A DNA stretch of 64,000 bases from Aquatica leii (GCA_035610365.1 CM069436.1:41299117-41363116), one strand, 5' to 3'. Positions 9,517 to 21,180 are shown, counted from the stretch's first letter. A program made the numbers and translations. Notes: a model not told the origin generated them from the letters alone.

Positions 9517-11131
9517 AATCAGCAAGGAAACGTTTTTTTTCGTGTTTTAAAAACGTTACAACGTTTTAAAATAGTCGAAATAAAAAATGTTTTTCAAAAA
9601 AATATTTATGTTGCGTTTTAAAAATATTTCATTTAAACATTGATACTGAAATATTTTAAAAATGTTTTCTAAAACATTTTTTAGTAACATAAAAAACGTT
9701 TTTACTTTATTAGAAATTATATTTTTGCTCGCTTTCACCTATACACTTTTTTCTTTTATATATTGTAACAAAAACACAATTATATAAAATTTTGTTACAT
9801 ATTATTAATAAATATACATATTAAACCGTTTCCTTTTTCTAGAAACTTTCTTGCAAATTTGAATTAAGTACTTAATAACCGCGTTTGCGCAAAGTATCAG
9901 CACGTACCAGTATCTGTGTGAAAAAATGGCGATTTTGTATATTTAATTGCATTATATTTTAAGCTTCAACGAATCAACAATTTTCATGACACTACTCGCT
10001 ATGCTGTGTAATGTATTGTTAGTGTATCAGTTTAATCGTTTTCTAATTTGAGTTCTAGTGGAACTCAAATAGATACTTTTAGTATAAATCAGCATTTATT
10101 ATGATGGTACGTTTGTATTTGTTTTTTTGTTGCAAGCAGTCTTGCTGAAGTATAATGTTATTTGTTACAGCAGTGGTACACTAAAACGTTCATTCTATGT
10201 ACTTCATGATTTTCATTCTTTCTGATGTTTTAAGGTTATCAAGTTGATATGATGTTGGCCCAATGGGAGATTTGAACGTGCATAATAACCAATTAATCTT
10301 GGTATGTAATTTTTTCCGATATTGATGCAACATTATTTTGTGTGTACAAACTTTCAAAATCTTGGATTGTTAGTTCGGTGTGGAGGAACGGCAACAATAA
10401 AAACAACCTTTATTGTTCAGACCTTAACAACAGATAAAGGTTGTTTTTATTGTTGCCGTTTTTCCACTCCGAAGGATTCTCTCCATAAAATAGAAAAATT
10501 TTTGATTAATTGGAACCTTTTGTGAGCATTATTATAATTATTTCAATTAATATAAAGTAATTACATGAATAATGTTTGTTTTACTTTTATGTAAATCTGT
10601 TAATTTTTGTTATAGGCACCAAATGCATTTACAGCCACATGAAATTGAAGTATTAGAGTACACGAACATTGTATTATTTATCTTTTGTAAGCATTTTAGG
10701 GTTGTTTCTATAATAATGGTTTAAATGTCAGTTAAGTAATAATTAGTTTGATTGTAAAATGCTGTCGTTATTGGCTGTGTTATTGGTTAGTATAAATAAA
10801 ACTAACAGCCAAATATGTCAGTATTTTAAAATTAAAACAAGTATAACTAAACTTACATTTATACCATGATTGTAGAACTGCTCTTAATCATATTTCAATA
10901 TTAAAAAAAGCGTCATTTTTTATACATTAATGTAACATTTGTAAAATATTATAAATATATATAAATAATATTATAAATAATATTTTTTAAACGTTTTTAG
11001 AATGTTTTTCTAATATTGACTTTGCAACGTAATTCTGGAATTTAAGACGTTTTTACAACGTTTTTAAAAATGTAAATATATCTTTTGTAAAACGTCGAAA
11101 AAAACATTTCAAGAATGTTTCCTTGTTGATT
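9517..11131. mobile_element. 1.6-kb non-autonomous TIR element, copy 1
   Basis: Ends AATCAGCAAGGAAACG (left) and AATCAACAAGGAAACATT (right, inverted). Both sub-ends are rich in AACGTTTT / AAAACGTT words. The left 200 bp recur at 15186-15400. The sequence from the right end inward recurs inverted at 16258-17395. No transposase ORF; a hairpin lies at 10376-10471. Family not identified. Confidence 0.55.
10376..10471. repeat. 38-bp-stem hairpin inside the TIR element
   Basis: Arms 10376-10413 and 10434-10471 pair at 35 of 38 positions around a 20-nt loop. The core arm is GGCAACAATAAAAACAACC. The related copy at 16258-17395 lacks this hairpin at the same place. The short ORF across it (10322-10525) is therefore an artefact of the inverted duplication. 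Confidence 0.85.
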
Positions 11132-11423
11132 GGGATGGGATATCATAAAATTGGTATATTTAGGAGATCATTAAAACTATATCCGTAGGATATCTTTCAC
11201 TGGCTTTTCAGTTGTTTTAGCTAATGCTACACGGCGCTTTTGTTTCGTTTTGTGCTGTGATCTTGATTGTTTCGTACGTAAAAAAAGAATGAAAAAATAT
11301 TGATTGGAGTAAGTAATTATGCTTGCTTTCGTATTCTTTATGAACTATTTAAAAAACAACTTTTAGATTTTATATAAGCGAATGTGAGGTTAGAGTTATT
11401 CTAACAAAAATTTTATCGTTTAG

Positions 11424-11789
11424 CCAAACAATATGCGAGTATTTCTATTACTGAGCTAAAGCTTCCTGCAAGCTCTCAAGAACAACTTGACGCTTTGAAA
11501 AAGTATCTTCAAACAGAAGAAAATATGAACAATTCCGTAAGTATTATACTGGTTTTCTAACCATTCAGTTTACATGTAATGGATGTGTAATTTTAGATAA
11601 GAGGTATTGCACAAATATGGGGGACAACGCGGAGGAGATCATAAGGAGCTAGTTTTTCCAAAATTGATTAAAAATGCTGTTTTACACGGCTACAAATTGC
11701 TTGGCCAAAAAGGTAAGAAAGCCTTTACATATTTATTAACAAAAACACTTATACTGAGTAAATTAAAATTATGTTTATTTTTGTTTTAG
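11424..11789 (+). pseudogene. DUF4806-like gene fragment, two exons
   Basis: Exon A 11424-11536 starts after a TTTAG acceptor and ends at a strong GTAAGT donor. Exon B runs from about 11604, with an AG at 11602-11603 that keeps the frame, to the stop near 11789. Exon A encodes LPASSQEQLDALKKYL. Exon B encodes KYGGQRGGDHKEL, KNAVLHGY and GQKGKKAF. The order (L-P-x-E-L-L-x-x-L, then a GG loop, a hydrophobic helix, G-x-K-G-K-K-A-F) resembles the insect domain DUF4806, of unknown function and often found in proteins that accompany transposons. Exon B lacks a clean polypyrimidine tract directly before the in-frame AG, and the domain is cut short at its C-terminus. This is probably a decayed or partial gene carried by the surrounding element. 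Recognition is from memory. Confidence 0.4.
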
Positions 11790-11989
11790 TATAGGTAATA
11801 ACTGTTCTAGAAGTTTTAGAAAAAAGTCCCAGGTCTAAAGAAATGCAATTAAGAAAATTTATCTAAAGTTAATCGTTTTTATTCTTAAATATTGATACTT
11901 ATTGTTAAACAAAATGGATTCTTTTTAAGTGGGGATATTTTTAAGGTTTTGTAATATTTTTGTGCAATAAAAGTAAAATATATTATATC

Positions 11990-12215
11990 TCTAGGTCATC
12001 TTATTACGGATATCCCTAGGTCATATTATTTCGGAGATCCCTAGGCCATCGTATTTCTGATATCTGTAAGATGTCTGACTTAATTGTCTGTAGGATATCC
12101 AATTATGTGTCATTCTGCTTTCCTCAAGATGTCCATAGGATATTGTTCGGCGATGAAATTGATATCCCTCGGATATACGCATATCTAGTATGAAATATCA
12201 GTAGGATATCATTAG
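11990..12215. repeat. Array of ATATCC-n-TAGGATAT half and full palindromes
   Basis: At least eight copies or half-copies of GATATCC / CTAGG / GGATATC words recur at irregular spacing, for example near 12019, 12048, 12102, 12160 and 12208. A matching cluster (TATCCGTAGGATATC) is at about 11180-11195 on the other side of the DUF4806-like exons. The units are too irregular for a simple satellite. Confidence 0.7.
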
Positions 12216-12237
12216 GATAAAAGTGTGGTGTGTGGGT

Positions 12238-13450
12238 AGTAATATCTTTTTATGCATTAATACATAATTCATAATTAAGAGGATTCCGTATCACGTGATT
12301 TTTGCAGACTTAACTATACAGACTGTTTACGTCTCTATTTTGTATTTCTCCTAAGATATTGGGTGCGTACAGTTGAGCTCAGCCGTTTGTGCTTTCTCTC
12401 AACAGTTTAGTTGCAACACGTTTAGGTTAACTGAACGACATTTTCATATTTACGCTTTTTTCTTTTAGCGGGAAAGTTACTATTTGGTTAGTTTGGTTAC
12501 TCTAACCTCACTATATACGACGTTTTGTTGTTTATACGTTTTGTGTATATTTTATAATTTCAATAATTTTCCTTTAGTAATTAGTTTGTATAATAGTTTT
12601 TTTGTGTTTTATATTAATGGACTTTCATAAATTTTAAACAATAGTTTTTTTTTTCATTTACGGTATTAATTAATACTAACTCTGCAATTTGTTATGTACT
12701 TCCATAATCGTATATACAACTCCTTCAAAAGTATAATTTACTTTAAAATAGTCAGCTTGTATTATTTGAAGTGTTGATCAGCTGGCAACCGTTGCGTAAA
12801 CAAAGCGGCTTTTGTTTTCGCTGGATAAAATGGTGACCGCTGCACAACGTGTTGTTATTCTACGACCCGGTTAAGTAGCAAATTTGCCCAACGGCTGGCA
12901 GCGCTGCAAACAGTTTAGCTTATCTGTACGGACCCATAGCTCTGATAACATTGCAGCAAACATATGGTGTAGAAACAAACATAACCTCAACAACCGTTGT
13001 AATGACATACATTACAAAGGAAATATGTTGCTATAATTTACTCTTTGTGAGATTTGACGTTATTAAATTAGACACATCATCGCAATTATTGTTTTGCATA
13101 AATTTAAGAATAAGTAAAAACTATATGTACCGTACGGTGTATTAAAGATTACTTTTAAGTTTGAGTCACAATACCAGTAACTCTCTTGTGCTTCAATTGT
13201 TATTATATATATTATGTAGTATCATCGGTAGTATTTAAACTGGATTACCAAACAGGTATTTACAGCTTCATCGGTAAATAATAACGAAGTAAAAAGCTCT
13301 ATGTATGTACGTTACATATTGTTGCGTATTTATTATTAAAAACTAATTTATTTAAACGATTAAAAATACGTTTACTTATTCTAGAAATATGTACACTTTT
13401 AAATTAACCAAACTAATTAAATCTTATTATATTTAATGAAAACACTTACA
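12238..13450. other. Non-coding; lies 3' of the orphan heat-shock exon
   Basis: On the minus strand this follows the splice donor at 13449, so part of it may be intron. I translated it by eye on both strands and found no HSP90, HSP70 or small-HSP coding. A 64-codon plus-strand ORF at 12951-13145 has no recognisable features. Confidence 0.45.
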
Positions 13451-13655
13451 CTAATTTATGTATAACGTACCGCTGTATAACACTATCACTAACACGAGAT
13501 AAGATAACGTCCGCGGGTAGCTTCACACTTGTTTACACTAAAAATTACGTACACAATTATTCTCGGTATATTTATGTAGACACACGCGTGCTAACGATTT
13601 ATTTCCACTTGATAATCTTCTTAACACTGCTGTATTCGCATTCCAGCAATAAATG
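13451..13655 (-). ncRNA. Putative 5' untranslated exon of a heat-shock transcript
   Basis: Starts at a TCATT initiator-like site (13655-13651), about 25 nt downstream of the TATA box, and runs to a consensus donor TTAGT|GTAAGTG with its last exon base at 13450. It carries no long ORF. Heat-shock UTRs are often A-rich and long like this. In insects hsp83 (HSP90) has an intron in its 5' UTR, and the hsr-omega locus makes a spliced non-coding heat-shock RNA; either type would fit. No downstream coding exon is visible. Confidence 0.45.
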
Positions 13656-13676
13656 ACCTACGATCTGTCTCGCCGC

Positions 13677-13795
13677 TATATATACACATACGGAAATCCT
13701 TCTCGAGCGTTTTTTATTTTTCGGTACATCTTCTGGAAGATGGATAACAGCTTCTAGAAGGTTCTTGCATTTGCAAATAATTTCTCGAACGTTTC
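13677..13795 (-). promoter_or_regulatory. Heat-shock promoter: three HSEs and a TATA box
   Basis: On the minus strand: HSE at 13795-13782 (GAAACGTTCGAGAA), a full three-unit HSE AGAACCTTCTAGAAG at 13765-13751, and CTTCCAGAAG at 13739-13730. A TATATATA box follows at 13684-13677. Alternating GAA/TTC units upstream of a TATA box are the classic binding site of HSF trimers in insect heat-shock promoters. Orientation is leftward. Confidence 0.75.
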
Positions 13796-15185
13796 AATAT
13801 GTATGATAACATTTAGATGAAACTTTGAAAATATTTATGTTATTATTTTAAAACTGCATATTGATAAAATTCTTATTAAAGCAATAAAATGCTGTGGCAA
13901 TATAGCTTATAACGTTATCAACGAAAGTAATCATCCAGTTATAACATTCATTGTTTCTAACTATTTCAACGCGTTGTTCCCATATCATATTAGTTGAAAT
14001 TACTTGCTTTGTTGTAGGTGGCAGCTTAAATTTACTAAAAATCATTTCTACGCAATAACTAAGAAGGTTTAAAAAAATTTTGTATTCATTCATTCAAATG
14101 TGTTTATTTTATTTCAAAGAGTACTGCAACTCATGTAAAATGTGTGTATAAGCTTCCTATAAAAAGTTATTAAGCAATTATTTTTGATACTGTTAACTAA
14201 ATCGTAGCTATTGATTTGAGTATCTATGAAAAAATAGTATTTTGCATTTGGCCGGAGGGCATAGAATATGGGTCTCAATCAAACACGGTAACAATTTTTT
14301 TTCATATTATAAAGACTAATAGATAAATATTCTACAAAATTAAAAAAAAAAAGTTTTTACCACAAAAAAAAACAAAAGGTGTTATAAAACTATTGGCAAA
14401 AATCACATACATAGGCATTCTTCTCCATTCCGAAGCACTGTTTACGTGGCCATGAAAAGCACATAAGACACTGGACCCAAGGTTCACCTTATCGTCTTGA
14501 GGAAAGTGCAAAATAAGCATATTGCATCTTTGTTTTTAAGAGCGAATTGTCTAAATTAGTCCATATCAAAGCCTTAGTCTACACGCGCTAATTCCTCTTT
14601 ATTCTCTTTCGAACTTAATCCTTTGTGTTTAACTCTAGTTGTTTATCTGATCTTCTTCTGATTTTTACTCAATGCTTCTGAAACTAGTTCTCTCTTTAAA
14701 TTTCCGTTTTTTGTTTTGTTAATTTGTCGATTGATATTTTGAGTACTGTTTTGTAAGGATGTGAAGTTATAACTTCGGATTTGAAAGGTTTTCGTCCCTT
14801 TGTCATTTGCTTTTTTCATCAGTCATATCCGTAAAATGTCAAATAGAGTTACAAAGTCATACGTCTTGATTGCTAGAGTCAGCGACGTTTCTTTACATCT
14901 TGGTTTAGAATCTAAGTCTTCTAAAATACTAGGTTATGGATTTAGATCTTTAGAACATTTTGGTTAATAATCTTTTGAGCAAGTTAGATTTTTTGAACAT
15001 TTTTATGTGGGTTCTAAACAAGCAACTGTAATAGTGGATTAAGATCATGGTTTTAGCAGCTGAGTTTCAGAGCTTAAACTAGATGATTTATTGGTTTCAA
15101 CTTTCTCGGCAATAAAATCATCATGAGTGAGAACATATTTATTCAATAGACAGATTTCCGTCACACAAATGTATTAACAGCTACC
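13796..15185. other. AT-rich non-coding with two unassigned ORFs
   Basis: Minus-strand ORFs 13848-14093 (81 codons) and 14332-14520 (62 codons) are open but show no domain I recognise. Around 14400-14510 base composition is more coding-like, and it may be a worn exon. No splice-supported model was found. Confidence 0.35.
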
Positions 15186-15400
15186 CAATCAGCAAGGAAA
15201 CGTTGTTTCATGTTTTAAAAACGTTACGTTTTAAAATAGTTCAAATAAAAAAAATTCTAAAAATATTTTTGTTGCCTTTTAATAATAATTCATTTAAACA
15301 TTAATATTCAATTATTTTAAGAACTTATTCTAAATCATTTTTAGTAACATAAAAAACGTTTTTACTTTATTATAAATTATACTTTTGCTTACTTTCACTG
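15186..15400 (+). mobile_element. Left-end fragment of the 1.6-kb TIR element, copy 2
   Basis: Begins AATCAGCAAGGAAACGTTG and aligns with 9517-9736 for about 210 bp (shared ACATAAAAAACGTTTTTACTTTATTA), then diverges abruptly. Confidence 0.75.
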
Positions 15401-16257
15401 AGTTGCATATTGCATTGGTATCTTTTTCGTACTAATTCAGATTATCTTTAAAAATAATTCTAATTCCGAGTGGTCCTGAAGTTAAACAAAAAAACCAAAA
15501 AATGCATTTTTTGCACTTACTTTTGCAAAATTTAAGAATGTAAACTGCTTGCAAGTTATACATAAATTAAGTTGTGAATTAACTGCAGCCTCTATCCACA
15601 AATTAAGATTATAAACTTTCTGCAAGTATTTTATGAACTAACTGCAAATTCATAATAAAAAACTTTCTTTAAATTAGAAATATGTAAATGTACGGTAAAT
15701 TTACAATTAAGATTAAATTATAGGTATACAATTAACTGCAAAAGTATTCATAACATATTTATTTTTATTACAAATATTTGAAGAAAAAAATTAATACAAG
15801 CTATAGATACAGTATAGATATACTACTTTATTTCTAAATTTTACATAGTATTGTATTCCACCAGGTAACTTTCTTACCAGCAATATTGTTAGTACTAAAC
15901 TGACCTAGAAGACGGTTCTTGGAAATGTCATCAAATTTTTTAACAACCTTGAAGTACTGTATGAAAAACACAACTTTAGATCACACAGTGTTCAAATAGA
16001 CAAAACTGATGTTTCGGTTGTTCCAAGAATATTGCTTAAAGCTATTGCAAGAAAAAGAAAACGCCAGGTGATCTCAATAATATCAGCTTAGCAAAATTCA
16101 TTAGTTCCTGCCATGCGTGTATTTCCAAGAAAAACTTCTTATGAGTGACGCACCACCCAAATCTATTTACGCAATTCACACTAGTGACTAAATCCAGCAA
16201 AATTTATTTACCACATGGTTCAATCATTTGGAAATGCGCTGTTGCTAGACAACGTAG
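15401..16257. other. Non-coding between element copies; TTAACTGCA-type words
   Basis: The stretch 15530-15740 repeats words such as AATTAACTGCA and AACTTTCTGCAA at loose spacing. The stretch 15840-16230 has a more coding-like composition on the minus strand, but its stops prevent any assignment. Confidence 0.35.
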
Positions 16258-17395
16258 TTAGCCAATTAACAAAGAAGCATTTTTTAAACGTTTGTTTTCC
16301 AACGTTTTATAAAATATATATTTACATTATTAAAAACATTGCAAGAAGGTCTTAATAGCAAAATTACGTTGCAAAATCAATATTAAAAAAACATTCTAAA
16401 TGTGTTTGAAAAATATTATTTATATATATTTATAATATTTTACAAATATTTATTTACACAAGAAAAATAATGCAACATACGTATAACAATACCAACGACA
16501 ATAACTAAAAGGCCAAGAGAGGGAAGCCTAGCATCCCTCTAGCTTATATAAGCGATTATTTACAAAAGCACGTGAGCGCCCTACCTAATACAACTAACAG
16601 CTACTAAACATGGTGGTAAATTTAACATTTTAAAATATTCTTCTACACATTAATGTATAAAAAAATGACATTCAACTTTTTTTTTAAATTGAAATATGAT
16701 TAAGAGCCGGTTCTACAATCTTGGTATAGTTACACTTACTTTAATTTTAAAATACCGACATAAATATTTGGTTGTTATTTTTATTTATGCTAACTAATAA
16801 TAACTTACATTTATACCTTGATTATAGAGTCAGTATTAAAATGCTTACAAAAGATAGACAATACAATCTTTGTGTACTCAAAATACTTTAATTTAATGTA
16901 GCTGCAAACGCATTTGGTGCTGTATAACAAAAAGTAACACATTAATACAAGAAAAACAAACATTATGTATGTACCTCTTTGTGTAGAAACGTAAACCAGA
17001 ACAATTAACAATCCAAGATTTTGAAATTTAGTGCACACAAAACGCAGTATTCATATCAAAAAAAAAATTACATACCGAAATTAATTGGTTGTTGTTCACC
17101 TTCAAATTTCTCATTTAGTTAACCGTATCAATTTAATAACCATTAAACTTCACAAAGAATCGAAATCATGAAGTACATCAAATGAATGTTTGAGTGTACC
17201 ACTGTAACAATCAATATTACACTTCAGCAAAACAAAACATAATAGATGCAATTACACTTGCTGAGATATAGCAAAACGATAAAACTGATACACTAACAAT
17301 ACATTACACAGCATAGCGAGTAATACTATGGAAACTTTTGATTTGCCAAAGCTTAGCACGACTAACACAATGGCCATGTTTCGATCACGCAGAAA
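16258..17395 (-). mobile_element. 1.6-kb TIR element, copy 3 (inverted, left end missing)
   Basis: Starts with the right TIR in reverse (CCAATTAACAAAGAAGCATT) and runs inward parallel to copy 1 from 11131 back to about 9900. Shared blocks include 17281-17325 with 9989-10035 (TACACTAACAATACATTACA) and the FQNLGLL-encoding stretch. It lacks the hairpin of copy 1 and has a private insertion around 16490-16610. Confidence 0.7.
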
Positions 17396-17934
17396 CTAGT
17401 ATTTTTTTACTTTTACATTTACGTAGCTGTTTAAATGATTCATTTAATAGTAGTTTACGTAACAAGAGTAGAAAGTAAGAAATAGCATAACGAACGTTAA
17501 TGCGACGCGAGGCCGCACGGCCGAGCGTTGCATGTGAGTGAGTTATGCTATGATTCTTTCGACGAGAGTAATGTACATTATTTTTTGTGTTGCCTTTCAT
17601 AAAATTACATTCTTTTTTGAAAAAATAAAAAAAATCAACAGAAATATAATATGTTGGTACTACATTTATTACTAAATCTGTCAGATTTGACATTAACTTT
17701 AACATCGTTTTTCTTCAATTTTAACTGAATTTCAAGATTTTTAAAATGATTTTTGCACCTGTCGCATACTCGTTCTAATATATTAATTGTCTTTGAACAC
17801 TTAATTTTATGTGGATTCCTAGTTTTCGTTTTGCCACCCTAGAGCTTTTTTCGTTCATTACGTAACTACACTAACGAACGAATATTGACGTTTGCGATGT
17901 TGGCAACACAAAAATACATTTTTTTATTATTATT
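17396..17934. other. Non-coding
   Basis: A 106-codon minus-strand ORF (17385-17705) overlaps the end of the repeat and has no recognisable domain. A short GC-rich patch (GCGACGCGAGGCCGCACGG, near 17500) stands out from the background. Confidence 0.4.
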
Positions 17935-18110
17935 TCTGAATTGTGTGAGGATCGCAAGCATCTGTGTGCTAATTCCACTAAATTAAAAATGCGCCAAAAC
18001 AAGTAAATATCACCCAACACAAACCTCGTTTAAATCTGTCAATCACTAAAAGGAACACACATATTTCTAACAATTATATATTTATTACAAGAAGAGAGAA
18101 TAGTGGTTAA
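17935..18110. repeat. Dispersed repeat, copy A
   Basis: Shares with 28880-29030 and 49405-49540 the ordered blocks GTGTGCTA...AATTAAAAA-GCGCCAAAAC and, 75-85 bp later, TAACAA...ATATATTTATTAC. On the minus strand the last block reads GTAATAAATA, so it may contain a poly(A) signal of an LTR or 3' UTR. Family not identified. Confidence 0.45.
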
Positions 18111-20220
18111 ACATCAACATAGAGAAATAGTCTAATAACCATTAGAAATTTGTTGACTAATATAGTAATCAATTTGGCTTTGTCTATGACTGCATTCAAA
18201 TGATAGAAGAAATTTGGCGGATATCACGTCAACGTACTCAACGATAATACATAAGATTACAGATGATATAAAAATTTGCGAACAAATTACATAAAACAAA
18301 TGTCTACGTTACTAAAAAAAAGTAGTACGTACAAGGCTAACACAAGTAAAGTAAGTAAATATAAATGCAAGACTATATATGCTATACTAAATAAAAAATA
18401 AAGTAATTTAACAAAGAAAAAAAATATACTGATTTAGGTGTGAGTCTTTTCTCGCCCCTTTCAATTACATTGAACAGAGTGGACTTCACAGATTACATAC
18501 ATATACTAAAAACAGTCGCTAATCTCTTGAAACTCGCTAGAAACATCGCATAATTAACCTAATCGCCGAATCCGACCAATGCCTAAAACATGTTTTTCTT
18601 AGCAATCTGAATCAAAATAACACCCAGGTAAACGAACGTTTACAGCGAGTTTCAAACGGCAAACGAAAATTAAAAATTGATGTTTGACATCGCTATACCG
18701 CTTATCTCACTCATAAGGAGAATCAGTAGCGTCGTTAAACAGTGCAGCCGTTAATTTTAATTTAGAATAAATCTTTTTGATTAAACAAAATAACGACATG
18801 CAACACATCGTTTAATTCTGCTGCAATGGTAAATTTTTCTAATAATTATATTCTGACATCACTACAGGTTTTGGCAAAAACACTTTTTCGAAAAAATACA
18901 AACACGTTCTAGGAAGAAATACTGACTGCAAATATTTAAGGTATTTACCTAATTTTCAATTTACGCAATTTTGTATTTTTTTGAAACTATTTCTTTATTC
19001 AATTATTGTTGTGTTTGGTGTTTAAATATATTGTATTAATTTAAGAATACACAGCTTTATTTTGTTGTGAACTATCATCTATAACGTCAATTTAATCTAG
19101 AACTCTATCGATTGTATCTTAAGTTCACTTACATACATATCGTCAATTAATTTCTGTTATTCTTTACGTACAGATTTTCCTTCAATATTAATTTGCGGGT
19201 GCACCGTAAGACCGATAATTACTAAAATGTCATTGTGGAATAATTTTCTTATAATTTTTGTAATGGTTAATATTTTAGTTGTTAATTTTCCGAGACCACA
19301 ATATCAAATGATGTAAACACCTAAATTACATTTCTTAAAACTAAAAAAAAAATATTTTATGTAATGTTGTTATAGATAAATTATTGTTTCTCCGAAACAA
19401 AAAACACAATATTGTCACGTTTCCTTTCGAAAAATCCATTCACGCGTATAAAAAAGTAATAACCTCTGCATGAAACATTAGAAGATTAATAAATAAAAGA
19501 ATTACTTGAAAAATTGTTTATAATTCATTTTGTAACGTACGGTCAAACATTATCTTGAAACAATAAAATACCATTTTCACTGACAGATGAAATATGTTTA
19601 ATGATCACCCTTTTGTTCCATAATTATCTCACAGTATTAATAATGGAAATGAACAATTTCTCTTCTAAAATCACGTAAAATGCAATCATTATTTTTCTAC
19701 GTCAGTAGTAGGTAAATTAATATTTAAAGGTGTTTTTGTATACAAAGAATTAGTTATAATATGGTTATAATAAAATATTTTATATATTTTTCTGTAATAC
19801 GATAAATCATCGTTCTTATTCTGTTTTTCAGGAATGTAATTAAGAATAATAAATTATTTTACTTTTATATTCATTTACTATTTTTAGTTTTTAAGTAGCT
19901 GTTATAGTCTGAAAAAACTAACTTTTATTGGATTTCATATACATATCTCATTGCAGTGCAAAACGGTAATCAGTCATTTAGAGTTTATCGTATTAATAAA
20001 ATATAGATCATATATTAAAAAATGAACAAAAGATCTTGTAGCTACATAAAAAAGCTATTTTTAAATAAATTTCAATTCTCAATTCATATGTTACGGTAGG
20101 TTCAAGAAGATATTCTTTCGCGTTACTATCTAAATTGATAAATTTGATATTAGCTACTTAAAAAACTTATTTCACGTTTACTGTTTTTATTTGAATTAAA
20201 CATACGATTGCTAATAATGA
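18111..20220. other. AT-rich non-coding
   Basis: Continues from repeat copy A. I see no ORF, tRNA or further repeat that I can support over 2.1 kb. Confidence 0.5.
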
Positions 20221-21180
20221 GTATGACCTCTTTGCCAATGCATTCTTGCAGTCATCTAGGCATTGATGCCTAATACGTAGGTAATCATCACTAATTGTTT
20301 CCCAAGCAGTTTCAATGGCGGCAATTGATTGTTTGTGATCTCTGGCAATAAAATTGTTTACGGATGATATTTGACCTCAAAAATTTTCTATTATATTGAA
20401 ATCAAGCATTTTTGCTGGCTACAGTAACACGTTCAAGTTATTTTTGTATTATCTTTGAAAAATAAATAAAATTAATAATAACAGTCGAAAAGACTATAAC
20501 TAGCCTATATTTTAAGTAATTGTGAGATTTTGACGTGCATATGTAATAGTGGAAAAATTAACATAGCATAAGTATTCAGTAAGCTTACCTGATGAAAGAT
20601 CGTTCTCCAGATACAAAATTTGAACAAAACGCTGCATAACGTTGTTTAAAATACCTAAATAGCCTTCTGTATTGAGACGACCTTCAATTACCCAACAAAT
20701 GCCCGGGTCATGAGAACTCATCCAACGCCATACATGTATTGAAAAGTGTTCACTACACTTTTTGGAGCTTGTGTAATTAACTCCAGAACGACTTTTTGGA
20801 TGTCGAAACACTTTTATAAGTGAGTCATTTGAACTTAAAAGTTTTTTTGTCGCTAATAACAACACGATTCTAAAAATCCACTATTTTATAAACATAACGT
20901 CTTGCAAATTCTAGACGCCTTCTTTTATGTTCACTAACATCCCGGAAATTCGACATCGGCTACATCATTTCGGAAAGTTGTAAATGTTTTGAGTCTTTGT
21001 TTGCCACTTCCGATGGTCTTGTTTATCGTGTGCTAGCAATATCACTTATCTCGGATACGTCCCACAGTAGTTCGTAAAATCACAAACATTTACAATTACT
21101 TGCATATTAATACCGCGAATACCGCGTGCTAACTCCACGATAATTTGTGCCTTCACGTATGTGTACAGGCATTATCAACA
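20221..21180 (-). pseudogene. Tc1/mariner-like transposase relic
   Basis: Read leftward across several frames: an N-terminal HTH-like stretch (about 21180-20960), an R-L-E-F-A-R-R block near 20920, then ORF 20865-20512 with WRWMSSHDPGICWVIEGRLN, which matches the W-G-x-x-S-x-x-G-x-G...G-x-L-N core. After a gap, PAKMLDFNIIEN near 20400 corresponds to the SPDLNPIEN block carrying the catalytic glutamate. At least two frameshifts and stops separate the pieces, so it is dead. No terminal repeats located. Confidence 0.75.

Larger units (their letters stand above)
9429..12237. mobile_element. Outer DNA element with DUF4806-like gene, interrupted by a TIR element
   Basis: Candidate ends are ACCCATACAGCAC (9429-9441) and, inverted, ACCCACACACCACAC (12237 back to 12223). 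The interior holds two exons resembling DUF4806 (11424-11789). Clusters of the palindrome ATATCC-n-TAGGATAT lie on both sides of them (about 11135-11195 and 11990-12215). A second element occupies 9517-11131. Subterminal palindrome clusters around a gene suggest a cut-and-paste transposon with repeated transposase sites. I see no recognisable transposase and no target duplication, so the unit is inferred. Confidence 0.4.

Noticed and set aside
10322..10525. 67-codon plus-strand ORF as a small gene
   Set aside because: Most of it is the two arms of the hairpin; its start is shared with non-coding repeat copies.
13848..14093. 81-codon minus-strand ORF upstream of the heat-shock promoter
   Set aside because: No known motif, no splice support and no homology I can name; kept only as an unassigned ORF.
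14332..14520. Possible THAP-type zinc finger remnant on the minus strand
   Set aside because: One short stretch (VLCAFHG) recalls the C-x-x-H end of a THAP domain, but the first Cys pair, the W and the AVPxF tail are absent.
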